NCBI GenBank assembly: GCA_018711085.1
Contig: DVIR01000015.1
Span: forward strand, 1 to 16,325
Length of the DNA: 16,325 nucleotides
Source: Faeciplasma gallinarum
GTDB lineage: Bacteria; Bacillota; Clostridia; Oscillospirales; Ruminococcaceae
Reading direction: 5' to 3'
Part shown: one piece after another, positions 1 to 7,083 of the stretch
Layout: each line of letters starts with the position of its first letter
Numbering within the stretch: position 1 is the stretch's first letter
Translations under genes and position numbers: made by a program
Notes under the pieces: model-generated
What the model was told of the DNA's origin: nothing
Databases searched by the model: none
Seen by the model: the letters and a program-made list of their open reading frames with translations, nothing else

Positions 1-2
1 TA

Positions 3-1220
3 ATTGCGATAGCGGCAGTACAGACTTCGCTTTACATTCTGATACCGTCAACGTCTATTCTCTACCCTCTCAAGCAAATAAACTTGGCGACGTTTTTGCT
101 GTCATCAAGGCTTTTCAAAACATACACAAACATAAACTTCTTTGGCTACCCTGTTGAGCAGATTGCCACAACAATTGTGTCGATGCTGATTGCAACGGTT
201 GCATTTGTACTGCTTTGCTGCAGGCTGTATTCCACGATAAGCATATCGGAGGTCAAGAGAAACAGAAGAATCGTTCTTATCAAGAGAGTTCCGACATCTT
301 TGATCAGCTACACGGCGTTCAAGGAATTCATAATGCACAAGGGTGCGCTGATACTTGCGGCCGTGCTTGCTTTGCAGGTGTACACGGCCATTGACTACAC
401 AAAGCCGTACATGCCGGACGACAACGTATACTATGCATACTGCACGAGGATCATAGAGATGACGGACGAAGAGGCGGACGAGTTTGTCGCTTCAGAGGAA
501 AAAAGGTTTGCAGACATCCTGCAGCTGATGTCAATAGGAGCGGCGACTACGGAGCAATCCGAAGAATATCGGGCGTCTTACGGAGGCTTTGAAAAAGCCC
601 GTCAGCAGTATGAAAGCATAAAAAGCTTAGGATACGGCGCCAAAGACATGTACTATCAGACCGGATACAAGGACATATTCGGCGTGAGCAATCCGGCAAA
701 CGACTATTCCTTAGGGCTTATTGCGATAATTGCTCTTTGTCTCATGCTTTCGCCGCTGATTGCATATGACAACCGCTGCCGCATAGGATATGTGATTTAC
801 ACGACGCGTGCGGGAAAGAAAACGTATCTGAAACACAACTGCATTATAGCGATAATATGCGCAATACTTGCAAGCGTGTTTACCTACATACCGTACTTTG
901 CTCAGATTCTTTCGGCATACGGCACGGCGGGAATTGGCTCGTCAATTCGCTGCATAGCGGAGTTTTCGGGATTTATAGACATTCCGGTTGCGGTATACCT
1001 TGTGCTGATGTTTATTCTGCGCACCGTGGTGCTGATGCTTTTTGCACTGCTGCTGCTTTTCATATCAAGCAAGTGCCAAAGTCCCACCACATCAATAGTG
1101 GTTACGCTTGCTATATTCTGTCTCCCTATAGTGATATATCTTGCGGGAGCGAATGCCGTACAGTACTTCTGTGTACCTATAAGCATAAACAGAGAATTTT
1201 TATGGCTTTCGGCAAGCTAA
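3..1220 (+). CDS. Putative ABC-2-type membrane permease, 3' part (5' end outside window)
   Basis: The frame is open from the first bases of the window and ends at TAA 1218-1220. The first in-window TTG (84) is not the true start, because in-frame sequence continues upstream without a stop. The visible ~406 residues hold several hydrophobic segments: one near the left end (IATTIVSMLIATVAFVLLC), one after a basic stretch (GALILAAVLALQVYTAI), a large acidic extracytoplasmic-looking loop of about 120 residues, then four or more further membrane helices. A YTTRAGKKTYL stretch after the loop resembles the basic T-x-R-G-(K/R) turn seen in Firmicutes ABC-2 permeases. No ATPase gene is visible because the window starts inside this gene. 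The family call rests on topology and general resemblance, so a different polytopic membrane protein is possible. It ends at a strong terminator shared with the opposing gene. Confidence 0.55.
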   Translation: MAIAAVQTSLYILIPSTSILYPLKQINLATFLLSSRLFKTYTNINFFGYPVEQIATTIVSMLIATVAFVLLCCRLYSTISISEVKRNRRIVLIKRVPTSLISYTAFKEFIMHKGALILAAVLALQVYTAIDYTKPYMPDDNVYYAYCTRIIEMTDEEADEFVASEEKRFADILQLMSIGAATTEQSEEYRASYGGFEKARQQYESIKSLGYGAKDMYYQTGYKDIFGVSNPANDYSLGLIAIIALCLMLSPLIAYDNRCRIGYVIYTTRAGKKTYLKHNCIIAIICAILASVFTYIPYFAQILSAYGTAGIGSSIRCIAEFSGFIDIPVAVYLVLMFILRTVVLMLFALLLLFISSKCQSPTTSIVVTLAIFCLPIVIYLAGANAVQYFCVPISINREFLWLSAS

Positions 1221-1235
1221 AAAGAAAAAACAAAA

Positions 1236-1276
1236 CCGCGTCATGCAGATTGGTTATCTGTGTGACGCGGATTTTT
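1236..1276. terminator. Bidirectional intrinsic terminator between convergent genes
   Basis: CCGCGTCA (1236-1243) pairs with TGACGCGG (1263-1270). The stem continues inward through TGCAGAT/ATCTGTG with two wobble pairs, giving about 15 paired positions around a five-base loop. An A-rich run lies on the left flank (1220-1235) and ATTTTTAT on the right, so the hairpin can stop transcription from both the rightward permease gene and the leftward DUF3737 gene. Confidence 0.85.
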
Positions 1277-1294
1277 ATGCATCGATTTTCGATT

Positions 1295-2140
1295 TTACTT
1301 TTTGTCGCCCGTCAGAATTATCTCGCCTTTATAAATTGGCTTGTCACGGATTATCTGAGAAACGTCGGGAAGATAAATTCTGCCGCTGAGCGGATTTTTA
1401 ATGCTTATTACCTTGGTGGTGATGGTTGCATAGACGTCTGAGCGCTCAAAGCACAAATCGGCATCCTCCATGGCGCAGTTTATGAGGTTTAAGTTTTTGC
1501 AGTAGCAAAAAGGCTGCGTACCGATTATGCGGCAGTTTTCAAGTGTGAGGTTTTCGGAGTACCATGCAAGATACTCACCCTTTACAACGCTGTCTCTTAC
1601 CGTGACGTTCTTTGAGTGCCAAAAAGCATCCTTGGTGTCGAAGGTGCAGTTTTCAAACAATGCGTTCTTTATATACTGGAATGAATACTTTCCGGTAAAA
1701 TCAACGTTTTTAAAGTTGATGTTCTTAGAGCGCATCATAAAATACTCGCTGACCGCTTTTGAGTTCAGCATCTGAACGTTTTTCACCGACCAGCCAAACT
1801 CCGGCGAATCTATATCGCAGTTATCTATGACCACATCCATGCATTCTCTTAATGCTTTTATGCCGTGCATTTTTGTGTTTGATATTCTTATGTTTTCAGA
1901 GTACCAAAGCGCCGCCCTGCAAAGCGGTGTCATCTCAGTATCGTCAATCTTTAGATTCTTGTCATGCCAAAACGGATACCGAAGATTCATAAAGCAATGT
2001 TCAACCGACACATCACAGCACTCCTTAAACGCGCTTTCACCGTCCGCCGGACCGTCAAACGCGCAGTTTTTTACCGTGATGTCGCGCAACTCATACAGCG
2101 CTCTTTCCTCGTCGAACTGCTTATTCTCTATCAATGTCAT
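1295..2140 (-). CDS. DUF3737 family protein, right-handed beta-helix-like
   Basis: A 281-residue protein of unknown function matching the DUF3737 family as I recall it: an ERALYELRDI opening, ESAFKECCDV, PFWHDKN, RAALWYSENI, GIKALREC, SPEFGW, KYSFQYIKN, DAFWHSKNV, GEYLAWYSENL, and a PLSGRIYLPD segment near the C-terminus. The body is built of repeats of about 18-21 residues, each with an aromatic residue, a (S/K)-(K/E)-N turn and an alternating hydrophobic strand ending in N-C/D. This is the pattern of a solenoid with one repeat per turn. There is no signal peptide or membrane segment, so it is probably cytoplasmic. The ATG start has GAGG seven bases upstream. It follows the GH10 gene after 122 bases containing a hairpin and an AT-rich palindrome, so it may have its own promoter. 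Function is unknown; the fold resembles pectin-lyase-like helices but no catalytic residues can be assigned. Confidence 0.82.
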   Translation of the reverse strand: MTLIENKQFDEERALYELRDITVKNCAFDGPADGESAFKECCDVSVEHCFMNLRYPFWHDKNLKIDDTEMTPLCRAALWYSENIRISNTKMHGIKALRECMDVVIDNCDIDSPEFGWSVKNVQMLNSKAVSEYFMMRSKNINFKNVDFTGKYSFQYIKNALFENCTFDTKDAFWHSKNVTVRDSVVKGEYLAWYSENLTLENCRIIGTQPFCYCKNLNLINCAMEDADLCFERSDVYATITTKVISIKNPLSGRIYLPDVSQIIRDKPIYKGEIILTGDKK

Positions 2141-2163
2141 TAAAATTCCTCGCTATAAAAATT

Positions 2164-2181
2164 AAAATTTGCGTAAATTTT
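2164..2181. promoter_or_regulatory. AT-rich perfect palindrome upstream of the DUF3737 gene, candidate operator
   Basis: AAAATTT (2164-2170) and AAATTTT (2175-2181) are exact inverted repeats separated by GCGT. The palindrome lies 24-41 bases upstream of the DUF3737 start codon, where a repressor site or core promoter could sit. I could not identify a convincing -35/-10 pair here, so the role is speculative. Confidence 0.25.
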
Positions 2182-2192
2182 CACTGCATGCC

Positions 2193-2226
2193 AAGCCGCC
2201 CGCACGAAAAACGCACAGGGCGGTTT
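2193..2226. terminator. Hairpin after the GH10 gene, possible weak terminator
   Basis: AAGCCGCCC (2193-2201) pairs with GGGCGGTTT (2218-2226), including one G-T pair, around a 16-base loop. It lies 37-70 bases downstream of the GH10 stop. On the minus strand no good T-run follows the stem, so termination of the GH10 transcript would be weak. A processing or stability role is equally possible. Confidence 0.35.
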
Positions 2227-2262
2227 GATATGATTATTTTATCTGTGATGCACAAGGCGAGA

Positions 2263-3441
2263 TTACTCAGAAAGCTGCCTCTGGCTGGGAAGATTCATGA
2301 GTGCCCAATATGCCGACTTGAACTTGAGGTCTCTGTCTATGAGCAGAGGATGGTTTGTTCTGTTTGCAACGGGGTATCCGTTGAGCCACGTTGCGCCGTC
2401 GTTATAGCCCCAGAACACTACCGTATCCACAAGTCCCTCTTCTGCAAAGTCCATGAGCATGTTGAACAGCTCGCAGTACTTGTCATCAAACTGCTGCACA
2501 AACTCATCTGTCAGCTCTACCTCTGTGGACTCGTCGCCCCAGCTGTAGCACGACATATCAAGCTCGGTTATCTCGATTACGAAGTCGGGGTTTATCTCCT
2601 TTAAGCCGGCAAGTATCTCTATGTTATCCCTTGCAAGCTCTATGTCGGTGTCGTAGCCTATATGCATCTGCAAACCGACTCCGTCAACAGGAACGCCCTC
2701 TTCAAGCATGGTTTTAACCATGTTATACATTGTAATAGCCTTGTTTGTGTTTGTCTCAAGCGAATAGTCGTTGATTATAAGGCGTGCGTCAGGGTCTGCC
2801 TCATGCGCGGTTCTGAACGCTATTTCGATAAAGTCGTACTTATCGCCGTCGCCGTCGTAGTCGCCGACGATTTTAAGCCAGTTAGAAAATCTCAAGCCGT
2901 AGCTGTCGTCGAGAACTTCGTTTACAACGTCCCACGTGTCTATTTTGCCCTTATAGCGGGACACTATGGTTGTTATATGCTCCTTCATTCTCTCTACCAG
3001 AACATCTGCACTTACCTCGTTGCCCTCGTCGTCATAGAAGAACCAGTCGGGGCACTGAGAATGCCACACAAGCGTATGGCCGCGGAGAATTTTATCGTTA
3101 GCCTCTCCGTATTCTACGAATTTATCGGTGCTCGTAAAATTATATGTATCCTCAGAGGGATGAATATGGTCGGGCTTTGTGTCATTCTCCATGGTAAACA
3201 CGTTGAATTGCTTGGTGATCAGGTTGTACTGATTTGTGCCCTCTTCAAGGTCGCTCGTATTTATCGCGGCTCCTATGTTGAAGTAATCGGCGTACTCCTC
3301 ATATAAAGACGGGGTATCCTCGTCGTATGCATATTCCGGCAGATCGTTTCCGGAATATTTTAAATCGCTTGCACAGGCAGTAAAGCTTCCCATAAGCACA
3401 GCGCAAGCCGTCAGAACTCCGGCAAATCTAATCATTTTCAT
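2263..3441 (-). CDS. GH10 endo-1,4-beta-xylanase, lipoprotein
   Basis: A 392-residue secreted enzyme expected to cut internal beta-1,4 bonds of xylan. Residues 1-22 form a lipoprotein signal peptide with lipobox FTAC and lipidated Cys23, followed by an acidic linker to about residue 45. The GH10 barrel then shows the family landmarks: ENDTKPD (85-91), GHTLVWHSQCPDWF (121-134), WDVVNE with acid/base Glu175, VGLQMHIGY (255-263), ITELD with nucleophile Glu293, and FWGYNDGATW (343-352). All expected catalytic residues are present, so it should be active and tethered to the outer face of the membrane. No carbohydrate-binding module is attached. An Asp-rich loop at 194-204 looks like an insertion. 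The ATG start has a strong AAGGAGG seven bases upstream. It begins 42 bases after the DUF3810 stop and is probably transcribed with it, although an own promoter is not excluded. Confidence 0.95.
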   Translation of the reverse strand: MKMIRFAGVLTACAVLMGSFTACASDLKYSGNDLPEYAYDEDTPSLYEEYADYFNIGAAINTSDLEEGTNQYNLITKQFNVFTMENDTKPDHIHPSEDTYNFTSTDKFVEYGEANDKILRGHTLVWHSQCPDWFFYDDEGNEVSADVLVERMKEHITTIVSRYKGKIDTWDVVNEVLDDSYGLRFSNWLKIVGDYDGDGDKYDFIEIAFRTAHEADPDARLIINDYSLETNTNKAITMYNMVKTMLEEGVPVDGVGLQMHIGYDTDIELARDNIEILAGLKEINPDFVIEITELDMSCYSWGDESTEVELTDEFVQQFDDKYCELFNMLMDFAEEGLVDTVVFWGYNDGATWLNGYPVANRTNHPLLIDRDLKFKSAYWALMNLPSQRQLSE

Positions 3442-3483
3442 ATTATTCCTCCTTGGTTTTATATTTTAAGCAGACACAACTTA

Positions 3484-4623
3484 TCAGATGTATCCGCCTG
3501 ACGCACAATAATCCATGAGCAGCTCTGTGACACGGTAGTATATCATTATTCCCTCTTCCACGTCGTTAAACTGCAAATTCGCCTCTGTGAGCGCATCAGA
3601 CACCGCCTCGACGGTCTCTGTGGGGATTATCTCTTTGTCCTTATTTTCTTCCCAGTAATCGGCCTTATATGAATACAAATCATAGTCCCACACCTGCGAC
3701 GGAACGCATGCAATCGCCTCGGCAAGCGCCTGCTCATATTCCGTTCCTATAAGCTCCGAGGCGTCGGAGTACAGATAGTAAAAAGCATCAAGGTATCCGC
3801 TGTACCTGACAGCCGGACTGTCAGAATTAAAGCACGCCACCATTGCGACAAAGCTCGCCTCATCCTCCTGGATAACGCCCTTTAAGTGTGACAGCTCGTG
3901 ACATATCGTACTTGGCTTTGATATATCCTGGGTATCTCGATTATATGTAGCTTCAAAGGCAAAGGGTATATAAAGTCCGATAATGCCCTGCTGAGACATG
4001 AAAAACGAAGAGTAAATCTTTTTGGGGTTGGGATAGTATCCCGAAAGCTGAGAGTACTCGTTTGAAATGTTTTTCATGGCGGTTTTGCATTCCTCGATGT
4101 AGCTCTCGTCAAGGACTATGTAACCGTCCTCTCCCCTTTCAAACTCATTGTAAAGCTCTGCAAGTCTTACGCTCACATCGCCTATTGTCTCGATTAAAAG
4201 CTCTTCTGTGTGCTCGGTCTCAGGAAAATACCTTGATGAAAAAGTCGAGCACTGATACATTATAAAGCAGTTAAACGTTTCGGTGGCAAACACATACGCG
4301 AGCGCCCACAAGACAACCCTCAGGCATGTTTTAGACACCTTCTTGACGAGCGGCTTGTTCTTGCGCTTGACAATCGAAAAGACAATCAGCACCGGCAGTC
4401 CTATCAAAACCGCCGCAACGCCTGCTGCAATCATCAGCTCGCCTATCGAAAAGCTTACAAGCCACGAAAGAAAGATAAAAGGCGTAGAAATTATGGGGTA
4501 TATCTTTTGAACGTAAAAATCGGAAAAGCTTACGCTCAGCCTTGCAACAACGTTTGCGGCTATTGCAACGACAAATATTACAATTAAAACTATATCGGAT
4601 TTTTTGAGCTTTAGTTTATTCAT
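3484..4623 (-). CDS. DUF3810 family membrane protein with HExxH metalloprotease-like motif
   Basis: A 379-residue protein. The N-terminal third is membrane-embedded: hydrophobic segments at about 11-28, 42-60, 62-84 and 101-121, with a basic loop KRKNKPLVKK (86-95). The remainder is soluble and carries CHELSHLKG with a zinc-type HExxH (His242, Glu243, His246) and a following EDEASF (253-258) whose Glu255 could be a further metal ligand. This arrangement matches the DUF3810 family, which is predicted to be zinc-dependent but has no assigned substrate that I know of. The start codon overlaps the stop of the upstream CDF transporter gene by one base (TGATG on the minus strand), indicating translational coupling. 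Its position beside a metal transporter suggests a link to metal status, but this is inference. Confidence 0.82.
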   Translation of the reverse strand: MNKLKLKKSDIVLIVIFVVAIAANVVARLSVSFSDFYVQKIYPIISTPFIFLSWLVSFSIGELMIAAGVAAVLIGLPVLIVFSIVKRKNKPLVKKVSKTCLRVVLWALAYVFATETFNCFIMYQCSTFSSRYFPETEHTEELLIETIGDVSVRLAELYNEFERGEDGYIVLDESYIEECKTAMKNISNEYSQLSGYYPNPKKIYSSFFMSQQGIIGLYIPFAFEATYNRDTQDISKPSTICHELSHLKGVIQEDEASFVAMVACFNSDSPAVRYSGYLDAFYYLYSDASELIGTEYEQALAEAIACVPSQVWDYDLYSYKADYWEENKDKEIIPTETVEAVSDALTEANLQFNDVEEGIMIYYRVTELLMDYCASGGYI

Positions 4624-5780
4624 CAGTCCATTTTCTTATCTACATTTATAACAAAGTAGTATTTGCCGCTCTCACCGGAAAACTCTTCGGCGAGAATTTC
4701 CTTTATTTTGTCAATGTCGTACTTTTCGCCGAACGGCTCCACAAGGTCAAACAGCACGTTTGTATGCGTGGGTCCCTCGACAAGTCTGAAGTCGTGTATG
4801 AGTATATCGGGATTATACTTCTTTATTCCCTCAAGCGTCAAATCGTAAAGCCTGTGCCTTCTCGGGTTTGACACATCGACGGGATCCATATGTATAGTCA
4901 GGTCAATTCCGAGCTTTGCCTTTGCCTCTCGCTCTATGTTGTCTATTACGTCATGTATGTGAACTATGTTTCCCTTTGCGTCAAACTCGGCATGTATTGA
5001 TGCAAACGTGGAACCGACGCCGTAGCTGTGAATAATAAGATCATGGTGTCCTATTATCTCTTCATGTCCGTCGAAAAGCTCATATATTGCGTCCACCTGT
5101 TCCTGCGTCGGCGGAGTGCCGAGCATATTGCTTATAGCCTCACGAACCATTCCGAAAGCAGACCATATTACAAACACAGACACCGCAAGTCCTACCCAGC
5201 CGTCTATATTTATGCTGAACGCCTGCATCACTATCATGCTCACAAGAACAGATGCGGTTGTTATGATGTCGTTTCTTGAATCCATAGCCGCGGCTTTAAT
5301 TGCATCGGAGGATATGGATTTTGAAAAATCGAGGTATGTCAGCATCTGAATAAGCTTTAAGAGGATTGCCGCAGCGAGCACTGTGTACGTAGCTATGCTG
5401 ATGTTGAGTTCCTGTGGCTGAATGATTTTATCTATAGAGCTTTTTGCAAACAGCGCTCCTATACACAAAACAAGTATCGCGACCAAAAGTGCAGTGATCT
5501 GTTCATACCTTGCGTGGCCGTACGGATGGTCTTTATCGGCGGGGCGGTTTGAAAGCTTAAAGCCCACCAGCGTAAATATTGACGAACCGGCGTCAGACAG
5601 GTTGTTAACTGCGTCCGCAATTATGGTTATACTGTTTGAAACCAAGCCTATAACAAGCTTTATAAAGAATAAAACCACGTTAGTGACTATTCCGAATGCG
5701 CCGGCAACAACTCCGTACCGTATTCTCACTGCCGGGTCGGAGACGTTTTTATAGTCTTTGATAAATAATTTTTTCAGCAA
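4623..5780 (-). CDS. Cation diffusion facilitator (CDF) family metal transporter
   Basis: A 385-residue divalent metal efflux protein, proton-driven in characterised relatives. The membrane part (about residues 22-220, six helices) contains ADAVNNLSDAGSS, PADKDHPYGHARYE and AMDSRNDIITT. When aligned by the PAD...HxxGH segment to the E. coli YiiP/FieF pattern, the transport site reads Asn59/Asp63 in helix 2 and Asp167/Asp171 in helix 5. The Asp/Asp plus His/Asp set of zinc exporters is absent, so Mn2+ or a related ion is more likely than Zn2+. The C-terminal ~160 residues form the cytoplasmic dimerisation domain with several His (GHHDLIIHSYG, IHIHD-like, IHMDPVD). The start is TTG, with GGGG a few bases upstream as a modest ribosome binding site. 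An extended -10 promoter lies 34-63 bases upstream. First gene of the CDF/DUF3810/(GH10) block. Confidence 0.92.
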   Translation of the reverse strand: MLKKLFIKDYKNVSDPAVRIRYGVVAGAFGIVTNVVLFFIKLVIGLVSNSITIIADAVNNLSDAGSSIFTLVGFKLSNRPADKDHPYGHARYEQITALLVAILVLCIGALFAKSSIDKIIQPQELNISIATYTVLAAAILLKLIQMLTYLDFSKSISSDAIKAAAMDSRNDIITTASVLVSMIVMQAFSINIDGWVGLAVSVFVIWSAFGMVREAISNMLGTPPTQEQVDAIYELFDGHEEIIGHHDLIIHSYGVGSTFASIHAEFDAKGNIVHIHDVIDNIEREAKAKLGIDLTIHMDPVDVSNPRRHRLYDLTLEGIKKYNPDILIHDFRLVEGPTHTNVLFDLVEPFGEKYDIDKIKEILAEEFSGESGKYYFVINVDKKMD

Positions 5781-5813
5781 ATTTACCCCAGCTTTCGCGC
5801 AATTACATTTATA

Positions 5814-5843
5814 AGTATATCATATTTTGCATGCAGATTGCAA
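5814..5843 (-). promoter_or_regulatory. Extended -10 promoter of the CDF/DUF3810 block
   Basis: On the minus strand TTGCAA (-35, 5838-5843) is followed after 18 bases by TATACT (-10, 5814-5819), preceded by TGA to give an extended -10 element. It lies in the 100-base gap before the CDF gene. The 13 bases 5812-5824 are identical to 9468-9480 in the pcrA promoter. Confidence 0.55.
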
Positions 5844-5880
5844 CAGCATATAATTGACACTGCGCAATCTTCGCAGCGCC

Positions 5881-6468
5881 TTACGCCTGCTCATCGAGCG
5901 TTAGCTCATATGCGGGCAGAAACTCATTTAAGAATATGTCTGCCTCCTTGAGTCCCATGCTTTTTATTGAGGCGAGGGTTTGTTTTTCTGCGTCGATGAA
6001 GTCGGTATTTCCCGAATTTCTCTCCTCTATGCACTTGATGAGCGCTGATATTTTATCTGCAAGCTTTACAAGCTTTAAAAGCTCCGCATCCTCGCATTTG
6101 AATATTTGCTCATAATCGTCGCGCATGTCGGCGGGTATCCTCGACAGAAGGTTTTCCACCGCTGCACTCTCCACCTCTTTATACGCACGGCTTATATCGC
6201 TGCTGAAATACTTGACCGGAGTCGGCAGGTCGCCTGTTATTATCTCCGAAACGTCGTGAAACACAGCTAAAACCGCAGCCCTGTCAGCATCCACGCATCC
6301 GCCGAGGCGGCGGTTATGTATCTCGCACAAAAGGTGAACTATTATCGCCGTATCCAAGGAGTGTTCAGCTATGTTTTCGCTCCTTGAATTTCGCATAAGT
6401 CCCCAGCGGTTTATGTATTTCATCCTTGATGTGAGAGCAAAAAAGCTGCTTTCCGTCTTATCGCTCAT
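5881..6468 (-). CDS. yfbR: YfbR-like HD-domain 5'-deoxynucleotidase
   Basis: A 195-residue cytoplasmic metal-dependent phosphohydrolase. It matches E. coli YfbR closely along its length: SFFALTSRMKYINRWGLMRN, SENIAEHSLD, FHDVSEIITGDLPTPVKYF, LVKLADKISA and KCIEERNSGN. The HD-fold metal ligands are His36, His71-Asp72 and Asp138. Arg21-Trp22, Glu75 and Asp80 match the substrate-pocket and catalytic positions known in YfbR. The family removes phosphate from deoxynucleoside 5'-monophosphates, contributing to dNTP pool balance. The start ATG overlaps the stop of the DUF4364 gene by four bases (ATGA), so it is the last gene of the pcrA operon. No convincing terminator follows; only a weak hairpin without a T-run lies at 5858-5878. 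Confidence 0.92.
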   Translation of the reverse strand: MSDKTESSFFALTSRMKYINRWGLMRNSRSENIAEHSLDTAIIVHLLCEIHNRRLGGCVDADRAAVLAVFHDVSEIITGDLPTPVKYFSSDISRAYKEVESAAVENLLSRIPADMRDDYEQIFKCEDAELLKLVKLADKISALIKCIEERNSGNTDFIDAEKQTLASIKSMGLKEADIFLNEFLPAYELTLDEQA

Positions 6469-7055
6469 GAATCGGAAACCTCCTCCGGCTTGGGGTCATA
6501 TTCTTCGTTTTCTATTGCGTAATCTATTACCTTTGCATAAAAGTCCGCAGGGTTATCAACAATCTTATCGGCAAGCATGTTTGCCTGTTCTTCATCGGGC
6601 GCAAACAGCTTTAAATCCATCAGCACCACTTCTCCCTCCGTGCACACGCAGTTTACGGAGTAGCCTATTTTCATCTTCGAAACCGACACCTTGACATCGT
6701 TGTCGTTTTTGAGCTTTGCAAAGAATTTTAATCCCGCAGAGAGTATCCTGTCGCGAAAGCTCTTGGGGACAAGCGTTTTGAAGTCGTTTGCCCCTTCCCA
6801 CGAAGCCGTGGATAAAACATAATACTTTTCTCCGTCGATCTCCTTTTCAAGGAGCATGCCCGTCTCAAGCATCTGAGCTACAACCTCTGAAAAGGTAAAG
6901 TAATTCACACCGCCGGCAGATGTCGCTATCTCTATGAGCTGGTTATGGGTTATAGGACGGTCGATTTGTCTTAGAAAATAGCATATAAGTATCTTTATAG
7001 CGTAGGAATCGTCGAGCGTCAGCCCCGACGGTATGTATTTATCGTAGTTTGCCAT
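6465..7055 (-). CDS. DUF4364 family protein, winged-helix-like
   Basis: A 196-residue soluble protein recognised as DUF4364, a Firmicutes family usually encoded near replication or repair genes. The N-terminal ~75 residues (LTLDDSYAIKILICYFLRQI, PITHNQLIEIA, FSEVVAQMLETGMLL) have the helical spacing of a winged helix-turn-helix, followed by a short beta wing (GEKYYVLS). The C-terminal half alternates strands and helices (VKVSVSKMKIGYSVNCVC, EVVLMDLKLFAPDEEQA). No catalytic residues are visible. It is likely a DNA-binding or protein-interaction factor, but its function is unknown. It begins 28 bases after the pcrA stop and overlaps the yfbR-like gene by four bases, so all three are probably co-transcribed. 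Confidence 0.82.
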   Translation of the reverse strand: MANYDKYIPSGLTLDDSYAIKILICYFLRQIDRPITHNQLIEIATSAGGVNYFTFSEVVAQMLETGMLLEKEIDGEKYYVLSTASWEGANDFKTLVPKSFRDRILSAGLKFFAKLKNDNDVKVSVSKMKIGYSVNCVCTEGEVVLMDLKLFAPDEEQANMLADKIVDNPADFYAKVIDYAIENEEYDPKPEEVSDS

Positions 7056-7083
7056 ATTCTCTCCTTATATTGCATCTTTGAGT

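Noticed and set aside
857..1441. Rightward 194-codon frame overlapping the permease 3' end
   Set aside because: It lies in another frame of the permease, runs through the bidirectional terminator and into the antisense of DUF3737. Its protein looks non-native (many Cys, His, no domain).
2134..2604. Rightward open frame with a zinc-ribbon-like CPIC...CSVC pattern
   Set aside because: It runs antisense through the conserved C-terminus of the GH10 xylanase. The Cys pairs are reverse-strand shadows, and it has no ribosome binding site.
2800..2870. EF-hand or dockerin repeat in the GH10 enzyme
   Set aside because: Only one D-x-D-x-D-G loop is present, inside the catalytic barrel, and the position-12 ligand is off by one. 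It is not a dockerin.
5858..5878. Hairpin after the yfbR-like gene as a terminator
   Set aside because: CACTGCG/CGCAGCG pairs only weakly and is not followed by a T-run in the leftward direction. I note it but do not call a terminator.
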